Shown here: piece after piece, positions 35,991-46,800 of the stretch | Layout: each line of letters starts with the position of its first letter | Position numbering within the stretch: the first letter of the stretch is position 1 | Assembly: GCA_963402885.1 (NCBI GenBank) | Contig: OY727094.1 | Span: 16,928,501 to 16,992,500 of the forward strand | Length of the DNA stretch: 64,000 nucleotides | Source of the DNA: Antedon bifida | Lineage: Eukaryota; Echinodermata; Crinoidea; Comatulida; Antedonidae | Reading direction: 5' to 3' | The notes under the pieces: generated by a model | Databases searched by the model: none | What the model saw: only the letters and a program-made list of their open reading frames with translations | Told to the model about the DNA's origin: nothing | Made by a program: the position numbers and the translations under genes

Positions 35991-36325
35991 CTTGGGGTAC
36001 CCGAGTCTAGGACTTACTCATTTTCTCCTCTTCCATCTGGACACTATTGAGTAAAAAGTGCGATTTTTAAAGTACTACCCCTCTCTTATTAGTTGTAGTA
36101 TTGAGCTGGGATTTGACATGAATATACTACAGGGACATGTCCTCAAATCTATAGAGCCGGATTTTTAAATTTCAAACCGGATGCAGCCATATGGCGTCTC
36201 GAAGATGGTACCATATAGCCGTATTTGTTAGGTTATTGATGTGTATGTGACGTCACATCCCGTCTTATGACGTCATTACAGCTTCATTTACTGTACCCCG
36301 AGTATCGCACATTCATGCTTTTTTG
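35991..36325 (+). repeat. tRNA-Val-linked repeat body, copy A1
   Basis: Begins 'acttggggtacccgagtct' and ends 'ctgtaccccgagtatcgcac', so the ends form an approximate inverted repeat (GGGGTACC and GTACCCC). It matches 36786-37110 closely throughout. It carries two TGACGTCA (CRE-type) octamers at about 36249 and 36272. Confidence 0.75.
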
Positions 36326-36393
36326 TTAATTAATTTGTTTAATTAAGAAGTCACAATGTGTGACACACACCACAGCGTTATGTAGTTATATGC

Positions 36394-36455
36394 GGCTTGT
36401 TGGCGAGTGGTTATCACGTTTGCTTAACACGCAGAAGGTACCTGGTTCGACCCTA
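36394..36455 (+). repeat. tRNA-Val(AAC)-like pseudogene or SINE head T1
   Basis: GGCGAGTGGTTATCACGTTT, GCTTAACACGCAGAAGG and CTGGTTCGACCC follow eukaryotic tRNA-Val(AAC) almost base for base from the A box to the B box, with anticodon AAC in a CTTAACACG loop. The acceptor stem does not pair at the 3' side, so it is not a working tRNA. It is followed by an AT-rich tail. Confidence 0.7.
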
Positions 36456-36653
36456 TGGTGAAAAGTACTGTATACGCAATATGATAATTATACACAGTAT
36501 ATCTTATTTTTATTATTTTTTTAAATACTTATTTTGTGTAATCGGTGATTATCACTTTTACACACGTTTATTTTGCTTTGTGCTTATTACCATATTTATT
36601 TGTAATTTAAATGGATTAAAAAACTTTGTGTAACCCACATTTTTAGTGTAAGA

Positions 36654-36715
36654 GGTTTCGTAGTGTAGTGGTTGTCAAGTCTGCTTAACACGCAGGGTTT
36701 CAGCCCTGACAAACC
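36654..36715 (+). repeat. tRNA-Val(AAC)-like pseudogene or SINE head T2
   Basis: GGTTTCGTAGTGTAGTGGTT, then CTGCTTAACACGCAG with anticodon AAC, and a shortened T arm. GGTTT and AAACC at the ends can pair, but the T arm is too short for a normal tRNA. Its tail ('actgtatacgtaatatgat') matches the tail after T1 and runs straight into repeat body A2, so T2 plus A2 looks like one complete unit. Confidence 0.7.
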
Positions 36716-36785
36716 TATTTTTCTTTAACTTTATGGTAAAATATACTGTATACGTAATATGATATAGAGTATATCTCGTTTTATT

Positions 36786-37110
36786 ACTTGGGGTACCTGA
36801 GTCTAGGACTCTCTCATCTTTTCCTCTTCTTCTTCCAACTGGACACTATTGATAAAGTACTACTCCTCCCTTATTCGTGGTAGTATTAAGCTCGGATTTA
36901 GCATGAATATACTACAGGGACATGTCCTCAAAGCTATAGAGCCGGATTTTTTAATTTCGAACCGGATGCAGCCATATCACGTCTGGAAGATGGTACCGTA
37001 TAGCTGTATTTGGTAGCACGGTTATTGACGTGTATGTGACATCCGGTCTTATGACGTCATTACAGCTTCTTTCGCTGTACCCCGAGTATTGCACATTCGT
37101 GCTTGTTATA
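36786..37110 (+). repeat. tRNA-Val-linked repeat body, copy A2
   Basis: Same 0.33 kb body as A1, ending 'ctgtaccccgagtattgcac'. The first CRE octamer of A1 is lost here (gtgacatccgg); the second is kept near 37048. Confidence 0.75.
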
Positions 37111-37363
37111 TCTTAAATATCTGTGCTTTTATGTTTTGTTATCTGTTCAAGGGGTCAATGTGGATAGAAGTGTTTGACACCTGTTCATCACTTTTTTTCA
37201 CTGCCTTTATGTTGAGAAAAAAAAAGTATGATGCTTTCAACAATCAGTGTGAATGTTAACTGCAAATATGCAACCAGAGAACACTTATAGCAGATATTAA
37301 AAACAAATTTTATAGTATTGATGCACTTTAATCCATTACAACTGAAAACAAATGGTTGTATAC
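37111..37363. other. Intronic spacer
   Basis: No feature recognised; it leads up to the donor of the ankyrin exon. Confidence 0.5.
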
Positions 37364-37438
37364 CTTGTCCTGGATGTTAACAGCATTCTTGTCACAAAGG
37401 AATTGGCAAATTCCTTCAGGTGTTTCTTCTCCTGCAAT
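37364..37438 (-). CDS. Ankyrin-repeat exon, second half of a repeat
   Basis: 75 nt, phase 0 to 0: acceptor TTTCATAG|ATTGCAGG, donor GACAAG|GTATAC. The peptide is IAGEETPEGICQFLCDKNAV then NIQDK, matching the second helix and the GANVNVQDK end of the 20.2 kb repeat. Joined to the next exon it gives ...NIQDK|DGTTAL..., exactly the normal repeat boundary, which supports both exons and the minus-strand direction. The first half of this repeat must lie on an exon further right; I did not find it. Confidence 0.75.
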
Positions 37439-38309
37439 CTATGAAATAAAACATATAGATCAATATATTAATTACATTTTCATTAAAAAAATACATATAC
37501 TATAGTAAACATAGACAATAACATACATTCCATGTTGTATTAAATTACAGTCATTATATTATAATAGTATCATAATAATAATAATATAAGATTGCCCAAA
37601 TAAATATTCTAACTTTTCTTCTTGGTTTAACTTTTACATTAATTTTGTAGACATACTTTTATAGGAAAATGGTAATGAGATTAATTTTTTATTTTTATTT
37701 ATGAGGGGTAGCTGACTTGTTTGATTTACAGCGATGTATTGTTGAATTGTATGTTATTGTATATTGTATTGATACATTATGCTTGTCAAATAAAACAATC
37801 GGATTAAATGAGCCAACAGTGCATAAACACTACAGTGATTATTTTGATTCATTGTGCAATGTAAGTTGTTGTCACTATTTAATTTATTTAGTTACTTTTT
37901 TTATATCTCTTTTGTTTCCAGCGCATGAGCATAAACAAGCTAGTATTGCTAGTTAATTGTTGTTGGTTAAATTGTATTATACTAAAACCATGGAGGAAAA
38001 AATATTATTTATTTTTTCCTCCATGCTAAAACAGTGTAAACTTGCCTACCTGAATGCCATTGAACGAACAAATATCAAGAAGGTATTGTTTGAAGAGATC
38101 CATTGTAATTCTGCTAAATTGAAAAAGGCAAAACAAATGTATAATGTTTAAAATGGTTTAAAATAAAAACAACATGTAATGGAATTGCTGGTTTAAAATA
38201 AAAACAATTTGTCAATTCAAAATTTGTATAGTTTAATTAAAGTAAAAAAATACTGCATTTTCTTAAAAATAGCTTCCTGTTTGTTTGTTTGTTTTGTTTT
38301 ATATTTATA
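37439..38309. other. Intronic or intergenic stretch with small open frames
   Basis: Two adjacent plus-strand open frames (37717-37956 and 37957-38151) are AT-rich and carry no domain. Acceptor-like words (gatttacag, tttgtttccag) occur but give no coherent exon. 'ggtttaaaataaaaacaa' is repeated at about 38154 and 38190. Confidence 0.4.
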
Positions 38310-38607
38310 CTGGGTAACCTCTTCAGTCAAAGACTGGTCTCCCAGAGGGCCCAGTTGGTGATCAGTGGCTGTGATGTACTAATACACCGGGGTAACCCCC
38401 TACTCGTCTCGAAAGATGTACTAGGTTCTTTAAAGTGCACACGAGCTAGATGTGTACACTGGACCTACGGTTTATAGTCCTTATCCGAGAAGACTCGTTC
38501 TACCACCAGAACCATGGAGTGAGTGAGCCTCGAACCCCTGCCGATGTTATGGCTACGTAATTACGGTTCCACTGTCTTAACCGCACGGCCACTCAACTCA
38601 CCCTGTC
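38310..38607 (-). repeat. tRNA-derived SINE with conserved-looking body
   Basis: On the reverse strand the head (38607 to about 38525) has TGGCCGTGCGGTTAAGACAG (A box, Leu/Ser type II tRNA-like), a long variable region and GGGGTTCGAGGCTCAC (B box). The body follows through 'gaacgagtcttctcggata', 'aaagaacctagtacatctt' and 'ctgggagaccagtctttgac' to an AT/CAAA-rich end. The sequence is GC-richer and better preserved than its neighbours, suggesting relative youth. A plus-strand open frame at 38289-38477 is a shadow of it. Confidence 0.7.
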
Positions 38608-40261
38608 ACAGATATTTTAAAATAGATGATTACGAGTTACTTGAATATTAATGGTAGATACTTATGTGATAACAGCTCATGACAACAGCAAAGGTGATGA
38701 AGCAACATATCATTAGAATCATCTATAGACTGTTGTGGCTTTAAATCACCCTTTTCCTAAATAAAAGCATCCCTCCCTCTAATTTTGAAAGGAACAAATA
38801 TAAATACAGTACAAGTACTGAACATGATGTTGAAATAGAGTAAATATATAATACAATGTCTCCTCTGTCAACAATTTCCTCAACCAATGCTTCCTCTATC
38901 AAATAATGTTATAATATTATTTAGACCTAAAAGTACTACATACACTTACAGTACAGTGGTATAATGTATAAGTACAATGCGATCCAACATAGGTTTCTTT
39001 AAAAAACATAACCGTTTTATGTGTTTCAAGAAATACACAAAAATTACTTAAGCATTTTTATTATGACAATTTTACATTTCGTGAAACTGTATGCATGATG
39101 AATAACGCTCTTGAAACAGGTTTGACTATAAACCAAATATAATGCAATTATAAAATAAAAAAAGATGATAACAGTAATTTTCTTACTCTATGCAATTAGG
39201 TATTGAATAAATCCATTATTAAACAAGTCATTAGTAGTTAATAATCAGAGACCAGACAAAATCTAACCAACTGAATGTTTACAGGCAAAACAAAAGCTAA
39301 TGATCATATGAACTATTAATACAAAGAAACTAATAAAGTTGTTCTATATATGTACCAATTCAATTCAATGACATACAGCATGACAACATGATTATTCTAC
39401 CTATGAAGTTAAACAACTATAAGAAAACTAAAATGTATACATTAGATAACCGGCTACTGAGTCAGCCAATAGGCATCTTGATTGAAGCATATTTTGATTC
39501 CAATAAATGAGGCTACAATTACATATAAACAGTTATATTCTGTACTTTGCTTCATAATAATAAATTAATACAGCAAGTCAGAAAATTCGCAAATTTAAAA
39601 AAAAGCTAAACGTTCATTGTTTGTTGCTTTTGTAAATTCTACAATAATAATAATAACCAAACATTTATATAGACCAATTTCAAAAAGATTATCAAAGGCA
39701 CATTCTATCATGAAATTTCTACCATAAATAAATTTGATACTGTTTGAGATTGCATGAATTTTTTAAATGATAGCATATAATAGGTAATAATAATATTAAT
39801 AATTTATTTTTATAATATTTCAAGATACAGTAACAATAAAATATGTTATTAGATGTTTAGAAAAAATATAAAAGTTGTTTAACCACATTCGGACAATTTA
39901 ATTACTCTTTAGTAAGGTACAGTCTAAGAGGGATCATATGACTTCATGGCACATGCAAGAAAACGTCCTTTAATGATGGTATGCAAGATAGTGGACAATA
40001 GATGCACCAATGTGTTCATGACAAGCACATCAAAGTTCAACTGCGTCAGATACTTTTAACATCCTAACAATACATCTCAGATAGATGCACCAATGTGTTC
40101 ATGAATCAACATTTTTTAAGCATATCATTTTATTTTGAGAACTTGGAGGAGCTATTTAACTGGAAAACAATGGTGAGGCCGAATGGAGGAACTTATAAAG
40201 TTTTGTTTAACTGGAAAACACCATTCGAAAATGAAAAAAATTCATTTTAGGTCCATTTTAA
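38608..40261. other. AT-rich non-coding stretch
   Basis: No gene seen. A 24-bp exact repeat starting 'atagatgcaccaatgtgttc' occurs at 39998 and 40081. Confidence 0.45.
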
Positions 40262-40529
40262 AGACACTAGACTTATGCTTTTTTTACTTATGGTCACACA
40301 CTACATTTTATGAAAAAGTTAATACTATATACATATTTCAGCAGTTAAGAAATGTGAAAAATAAGTTGATTCTTATCATTTTAGCAGCCCGCTATAAATC
40401 CCAACATGCATCGCGTGCGGATTGATATATTTATATTTTTGTGATGTGATGTACCCACTTCGACCGATCGCATGAAAGGGAAAACAATTAAAAGAACCGT
40501 AACTTTTCAGCAGTTCTTCCCCAATTTGT

Positions 40530-41045
40530 ATTAATGGATTTGCCCAAATGAACCCAAGGGCCGATCCTTCATGGACCTTTCCGGGTTCTCTATGTGGGTC
40601 TACAAGAGACCCTATATTGGAAATAATGTATGTGTGGTGAAAATGTGGGTTCATAGAGATATAATAAATATCCCTGTGCACCCTCGATCATCCATAAGGA
40701 ACATTTTATGGATTTGCCCAAATTAACCCTAGGGCCGGTCGTCCTCCATGGATGGACATTAAGCCCCATAATGGAAATATAAGGGGTGACACTGTGATTT
40801 CATATAGACAGGCGCGGCCCATGGAATAAAGCTGCCTGTGCACTCTCGATCCTTAAGGAACACTTATGGATTTGCCCAAATTAACCCAAGGGCCGGTCCT
40901 CCATGGATGGACATTAAGTCCCATAATGGAAATATAATGGGTGACACTGTGGGTTCATATAGACAGGCGGGGCCCATGGAATAAAGCTGCCTGTGCACTC
41001 TCGATCCTTAAGGAACACTTATGGATTTGCCAAAATTAACCCCTT
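40530..41045. repeat. About 160-bp tandem repeat, three to four copies
   Basis: Units open 'atggatttgcccaaat' at about 40534, 40708, 40866 and 41024, with 'gggccggtc', 'ccatggatgg' and 'gtgcac(c/t)ctcgatc' inside. A further eroded unit starts near 41270. Units two and three are the most alike. Confidence 0.8.
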
Positions 41046-41459
41046 AGGATTTTGCCTAAAATGAAACAACAGTAGGTCATCTATTTAGACCCTTCTGTGT
41101 TTCTCTACTGTATGTTCAGTTCTACATTTGGCCCCTGTATCGGATCAATGCATTTGGCTACATAAGTTACTGTGTAAGAAATATATCAGGTAACTAAAAC
41201 TGTAGGTTCCAATATTAAGCCATGGGAAAAGCCTGTCTGTGCACCCTCAATCCTTTTAAAAGGAACCCATATGGATTTGCCAAAATGAACCAAGGGTAAC
41301 TTCTGAATTCTCTATGAACCGTACATTCCGTTTATTGGAGATACATGGATACCTGATTGAAATTGCTCAAATGTTTCTGAAAGACATTGTACTGTATAGT
41401 AGTAGTATTCCCCGATAGGCTCTTATGTACAGGATTTCAAAGCAATAATAACACTTGTA

Positions 41460-42060
41460 TTTTTCAAGCAGTATAATCTATTAGATTGAATAAAAATATC
41501 TATTATAAACAATTTGCCGTTAAAAATCTCTATGCCATGTCGTTATATTAGATGAGAAAAACAGGTCAAAGGTTAAAATTACAGAAAAATAGTGTTTCAG
41601 TCACTTTTTGAAAAAAATGTTGCATTATGGCAAGTATAAACATATATATTGTGAACAATTTGATACCAAAATTGGCTCCTTACGACAAATATTTATTAAT
41701 TTATGTTTTTATAACCTTATTCAATTATGTCAAAGGTTAATAACCACACTTCCGGTCATTTTTCAAGCAATATCATCTGTTACACTGAATATAAATGTAT
41801 ATCTTGGGAACAATTTGCTCCTATTTTTAATTCTCTCCGACCTGCCGTTACTTAGATATAGCAAAAAGAGGTCAAAGGTCAAAATTGCTAAAAATGGGGT
41901 TTCCGGTCAATTTTACAAAGAAAGTTCTGTTAGAGCTAATATATACATATACATTGTGAACAATTTGACACAAAAATTATCTCACTAGGTCCAGAATTTC
42001 CAGAGATATAGCATGTTTTTATATTGGTCAATTTTGAACTTTGACCCCTTATATCTCAAA
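41460..42060. repeat. Diverged tandem repeat of about 170 bp with AGGTCA words
   Basis: Three to four old units share 'gaacaatttg', 'gatatagca' or equivalents and 'ggtcaaaggt(t/c)aaaatt'. One unit at about 41869 reads AGGTCAAAGGTCA, a perfect DR1-type nuclear-receptor site; the others differ from it by one or more bases. Confidence 0.6.
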
Positions 42061-42200
42061 AACGCTTCCTATCCTGATCAATTACCTTCCATATTCGTAA
42101 TCTACGGAAAATTCTGGTCTAGAAAAGTTGGATGGCAATTTGTCCCCTTTTGGGTGGTGATATCCCCCCTCCTGCCACCGGACTATAGACTATAGTGTCT

Positions 42201-42952
42201 TTAAGTAAAATGTCTATCTCGTAAATTACCAGATCTACATACAGGCATAGTCAATAGCCTATGATACAGGTATGTGCCCGTAAACTTAAATTTCCCTAAA
42301 AAACTACTCTAAAAAGCCCTTGTATCAAATTAATGTTTTGATCTATTTTGATACTGAGATTTTTACTTTCTTTAATGATCTGGCCCAGACATTCAATCTT
42401 AAAATCATCAAGTCCTCCTCCAGTCGGAAAACTGATGTGATAGACATCAATCTATTATAGTTAGGCCTACAGCATGAACCTAGGTCCAGGAGAGCAGGAC
42501 ACACGCGCCGGCCTAGGAGGAGAGTTGCATCCTACTCTACTGTCTGTACTTACGGCCTAAAATATTCTTGTCTTTTTGGTATAGATGCTTAGTGTTAGAA
42601 TGGCCTAGCTAGTCAAGTAGGGCCTATCATTACTCTTTTCTCCCAAACAGTTCACCGTGCTTACTTAAAGTTAACCGTACTAAAATATGTAAAATAACTA
42701 GGCCTAGCTAGACAGACACGTGTTTGATTCTTGAAAACTTTCCACATGTGTTACGACTAATAACGACGACCGCTGCATGCCGATTATACGTAATCAGTCG
42801 ACCATAAAGATGACCTGCAATCTTGAGAAGATGTACCTGGGAAATTACTGACGTGACGTTGGCCTAATTCCATGGGAGTCCATGCGAATACTAATAATAT
42901 AATTATAAATCCATATAATAATGATTTAAAAAGTAATACCGACGTGTAGGCC
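42201..42952. other. Non-coding stretch, locally CpG-bearing
   Basis: Contains several 'ggcctaggc' words and a GC-richer patch (42480-42560). No exon could be supported. Confidence 0.4.
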
Positions 42953-43021
42953 TATTTATTCGAATAAACGCCCCCTCTTTCTCGAACACCACATGGGCTT
43001 TATTCTCGAATAAATACGGTA
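42953..43021. mobile_element. 70-bp hairpin element end
   Basis: 'tatttattcgaataaacgcc' at the left and the inverse of 'taccgtatttattcgagaat' at the right form an imperfect hairpin around a C-rich centre. A related 'ggggcgtttattcc' segment occurs at 57193. Probably a very small TIR element or fragment. Confidence 0.45.
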
Positions 43022-43702
43022 GTCATGTACTAAATGTAATAAATTGCAGAGGTTGTGGCCTATTAATTAATTAATTATTATTAATATCACAGGCGACATA
43101 CTTAGGGCTAGACGGACTAAACCACGTCTTAATAATTATAAGCTATCAAATAATTACTAAAAAGACGTGAGAAAATGTGAACAATATTTAAAATCGTTTT
43201 GTTTTTTTCGGATTTAAAATATAAAGTTATACATCACCAAAATTCATCTAATTCATCACAATTAATCGAAGATATCTTATATGACCACAAGTTAAAGTTG
43301 TTTTAGCATATTCTAAAATATATACGTGGTGATGACGCTTTTTTTCTTTTTCCACTGCAGGACACATCACTCCTCCAAAGCTCTCCATTTCTATCTTTTT
43401 CTATTGTCAGTTGCTTTTATATTTGCTCAGGTTATCTATCATCACATTTTGAGTTCGTCTTTTCTTTTTCCCTATCGTTCCATAGCATGGGTTGATACTT
43501 ATCATAGTTCTTTTAATCATATGCCCTATTCATATGAAATTGTTATTTTCTGTATACGTACTTACTCATCTATCATTACCATTAATCACTAAAATCATCT
43601 TTCGTTTTTATTTTAATAATTATACTATCAGTATCATAGCATGTTTACATTTTCTCTATACTTCACCTTAATATTATTATTATAGTAGAAGTGATACATT
43701 AA
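43022..43702. other. AT-rich stretch with an isolated acceptor-like site
   Basis: A strong plus-strand acceptor-like word (tttttccactgcag|gacac, near 43361) is followed by an open frame to 43592, but the encoded sequence is low-complexity and no donor or partner exon is seen. Not called a gene. Confidence 0.3.
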
Positions 43703-44047
43703 AGATGTATTGTCCCCCAAAATCATGAAAAATAAAGATTTTTAAAATCGGACTTTGAATAGGCCATTTTGCAATTTTAATGAAGTTGTTCACTTCCATA
43801 AGAAAAAAAACGGAGGAAAAAAATTATTTCACCGATAAAAAGACAAAATAAACAGTTAAATTACCCAAAAACTCATTGTCTTCCAGACAATTTGACCATT
43901 TTTTGCTTTAAATTACATTTTTCCCAGGTAAATACAAATTTTTCATACCCAATTTTTTGTGAGAGTGAATAACTATTATGTGACATTAAAATAACATATT
44001 CAACAAAAAAATTTAAAAAAATATTTTTTTAGGGGGACAATATATCT
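43703..44047. mobile_element. TTAA-flanked MITE, 345 bp
   Basis: TTAA (43699-43702) + AGATGTATTGTCCCCC at the left; the inverse of AGATATATTGTCCCCC + TTAA (44048-44051) at the right. A clean Kolobok/piggyBac-type non-autonomous element. Its interior (for example 'aatttgacc', 'ttgctttaaattaca', 'aaaaagacaaaataa') recurs in eroded form in both copies of the segmental duplication at 53388-53575 and 59144-59318. Confidence 0.8.
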
Positions 44048-44639
44048 TTAAACTTTTCTGTAAATTAATATGGCCATTTCACAATAACTTAATCGTTTTA
44101 TTTATTTTGTAAGCAGTGATTCCATCAGGAAATATATTTAAGGTTTTCAAGTTTGGTTTACTAACTATTTCCTTTCATCTTCATTCTCCCTATAACTACA
44201 CTGGTTCTAAGTCGTACATCTTTCATTGTTTTACCAAATACCAAATTGTTCATGAGTTTGAATAAGTATTGTTCGAACTCACGGCGTTACTTATTTTTCG
44301 CAATTCCATTTTAAGATGTATGTTAATCGGCCTGCAACTCTGTTTAAATTCTATTATACGATGTAGGCCTACCTTTTCTGTTTCATACCTAATACGATTT
44401 TATCTCTTAAAAAAAACCAATTTATACAGTATCTTCTTGTGTCATATAGCTTTTTTGACGGACTGTCGAATATGGGTTCATATTCGATGCTTGAAATCAC
44501 AACTACGCATGCGCTCAACGATAAAAATACAATACATAAACAACGCGCGCGTAGAAACATCAAACAGGTAATACGGGATATATTACCCCTCTGATCCGCT
44601 TGACTGAGTAAATGGGCGTAATACGGAATTATATCTCAT
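44048..44639. other. Non-coding stretch with promoter-like word
   Basis: An NRF1-like ACGCATGCGC near 44504 and a CpG run 'aacgcgcgcgtag' near 44544 are unusual for this AT-rich region. Open frames on both strands across it (44269-44571 plus, 44369-44563 minus) carry no domain. Confidence 0.3.
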
Positions 44640-45555
44640 ACATTATTATATATATAACTTTATTCACAATCTCAGATAATACAAAGTACATGCAAAATTA
44701 ATTGAAGTTGTGAATGGGGTTAAGCTGTAAGCTAATGCTTTAGACGCAAAGCCCCTTAAAACGAAAAAAATTTGAAATAGAAAAATAATTAAATAAATAA
44801 AAACAGTATAATGTACCATATTAATTGTAACGATAAAAATACTAACAATAGAAATAATGCAGTCAAATGTCGAGAGAAAATGAATTAACCAGTAGCTTAA
44901 AGTTAAAGATAACTGGTGACAAACATATCATGAATTTTATGTTTGAACATACCAATACTGGTTGACATTTTAATGTCATTGGGTAGTGAGTTCCACACAT
45001 TAGTGCCTCTGTATGTGACACTTTGTTGGCCCAATAGGGTCCTTTTGAAAGCAGTGCTTAAATTGTATTTAGCCCTTGTCTCATAATTATGTTTGGAATT
45101 GTTTGTAGCAAAGAAAGAATCAAAAGTAATAGGCAACTTCTTATAATGAAACTTAAACATGAGTATCGCAACACTTTTTTGGTACAGCTCAGATAATTTT
45201 AATGTTTGTGTGCGAGCAAAGAGTGGTAGAGAAGGATGATGAAAAGGAACGTTGCAAACAATTCTTAGTGCTTTCTTTTGTAAAATATAAAGACGATTTA
45301 AAATAGTTTGATTAGTAGATCCCCATAGTGTTATGGCATATGTTAGGTTAGGTAATATGAGAGAGTTGTATATTTTTAATAGGATTTCGTATGGGAGTAC
45401 GCGTTTTATTTTATTCATGGTGCCTATAGCTGTTGAAACTTTCTTTGCGATTGAATTTACATGATATGCAAATGATAATTTATCATCTAGATGAACACCA
45501 AGAAACTTTGTTTGATTTACTCGTTCTATAATATCAGTATTAATTAGCAAAGTTA
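44640..45555 (-). mobile_element. 5'-truncated CR1/Jockey-type LINE
   Basis: The minus-strand 3' part of a non-LTR retrotransposon: the last 215 codons of ORF2 and about 260 bases of 3' untranslated sequence ending at a TA-rich repeat near 44640. The 5' edge at about 45555 falls straight into unrelated DNA, the usual result of incomplete target-primed reverse transcription. Confidence 0.85.
44903..45550 (-). pseudogene. LINE ORF2 C-terminal part (RT thumb and tail)
   Basis: Encodes TKFLGVHLDDKLSFAYHV, VLPYEILLKIYNSLILPN, TYAITLWGSTN, LQKKALRIV, YETRAKYNL and GTNVWNSLPNDIK, the canonical post-catalytic region of CR1/Jockey-group reverse transcriptases, ending at a stop at 44903. The frame is uninterrupted for 215 codons, so the insertion is fairly young, but the catalytic YxDD region is absent because the copy is 5' truncated. 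Confidence 0.88.
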
Positions 45556-46555
45556 GATTTGACGTGTTATCACATAATTATTGACCAATCGGATTACAGA
45601 ATTCACGTACACTAAGAGATAGAATATATATGGCTTTTGACCAGATTGTGACAATGATCACTTTTGACAATTAAAAAAAAACCACGTTTTACATATTGCA
45701 ATGTTATTCCATAAAAAAGCGACACACGCGGTGTATACCTTGAAAACGCGGCCAAATTGTGCAAAAATCCCCATTTTCCAGCGTGTTTTTTAGTTTTCTC
45801 CACTAATAATCGTCGGATGTAGGCCTATCTGGTTCAAACGGTAAAATGTGTAGAAATGAAAGCTTGATATTATTTCATAAATCACATCACTTAAATATGT
45901 GTTATCTCGTCGGAAATCACAATTTTGCTACCTTTTACAGTGTAGCCACCCATACTTCGACGCGTAGAGTCCATGCACTTTAAAAAAAAAATATATTGCG
46001 TGTCCGCCGTCGAGAGGGACTAGCAGGTCTTCAACCCGATTGTAAATTGGCTATACAAATATCACATCTAATTATACATTTAAAATCACATATCATTTTA
46101 AAGTCCAAATATTGAGGAAACTAAAAAGTCTAATTGTGTTTTATATAATTAAACAAAACATGATATTTAATTGGAAAAATAATTGGGTGGCCATGTAAAT
46201 TTGACTAGCGCAGCGAGACAGATCCACACGGCACATATGCCTGGTAACTTTCATTATATCAGATTGTAATCGTAACACAAGTAGTGCACATAGGGTTTTG
46301 TGTAACAACGGTTATCACATATTTACCATTTGTACAGTAATATGCATTAACATTGCTTTACTGTACTATTAAAGTTGTGTTTGAATTATCTGATCCCGTG
46401 TTCATGACACCGCTATAATGTGACTATCCTATCAATAATGTAAGCGTCCAAATCTTCAAGCGGTAAACAACTGCGTACGAAGTCTGCAGTGAAATTACTG
46501 TAGCGTGAAAGCTGCGAACACTGCAGTTTGTGCACTGAATTAAATTGCACTAAAC
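45556..46555. other. Non-coding stretch
   Basis: No exon or repeat recognised; short GC-richer patches near 45720 and 46000. Confidence 0.45.
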
Positions 46556-46800
46556 TTAATAAATTTGTATGTATGTATTTTCTATCTTCCTTCTCACATT
46601 TTTGACAATGTATTTGTTCAGGTTTAAGTTTGTCTTTACATACATACTGTAACCAACATTAGCTTCATCAAATTGTAATCTATCCGTCATATTAATTTTC
46701 GTAGACTTCTTAAAAGTTTCAACAAGAGCACTTTCTTCTTCTTTTAAATCATTCAGAAAGTTTTCTATGACTAGATGTGCATCCAGTGTTCTCGAATACA
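46556..46800 (-). mobile_element. Probable Polinton-type DNA polymerase B fossil fragment
   Basis: The minus strand encodes VIENFLNDLKEEESALVETF and INMTDRLQFDEANV, which resemble the segment before the zinc/HNH-like motif in protein-primed PolB of Polinton (Maverick) elements. It is a short, broken scrap with no integrase, capsid or terminal repeats seen nearby. The plus-strand open frame at 46767-47051 overlaps it and is not supported as a gene. Recognition is by recall of the family pattern. Confidence 0.4.

Larger units (their letters stand above)
40262..42200. mobile_element. TTAA-bounded element filled with tandem repeats, 1.94 kb
   Basis: TTAA (40258-40261) followed by AGACACTA at the left, and TAGTGTCT followed by TTAA (42201-42204) at the right. 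The left 280 bases match, inverted, the right end of the 14872-15501 element. The interior is two tandem-repeat arrays. No transposase is visible. Small open frames inside (for example 40376-40681 minus and 41608-41988 plus) run across repeats and are not called. Confidence 0.55.

Noticed and set aside
36394-36715. Functional tRNA-Val genes
   Set aside because: A box, anticodon and B box are good, but one lacks acceptor pairing and the other has a shortened T arm.
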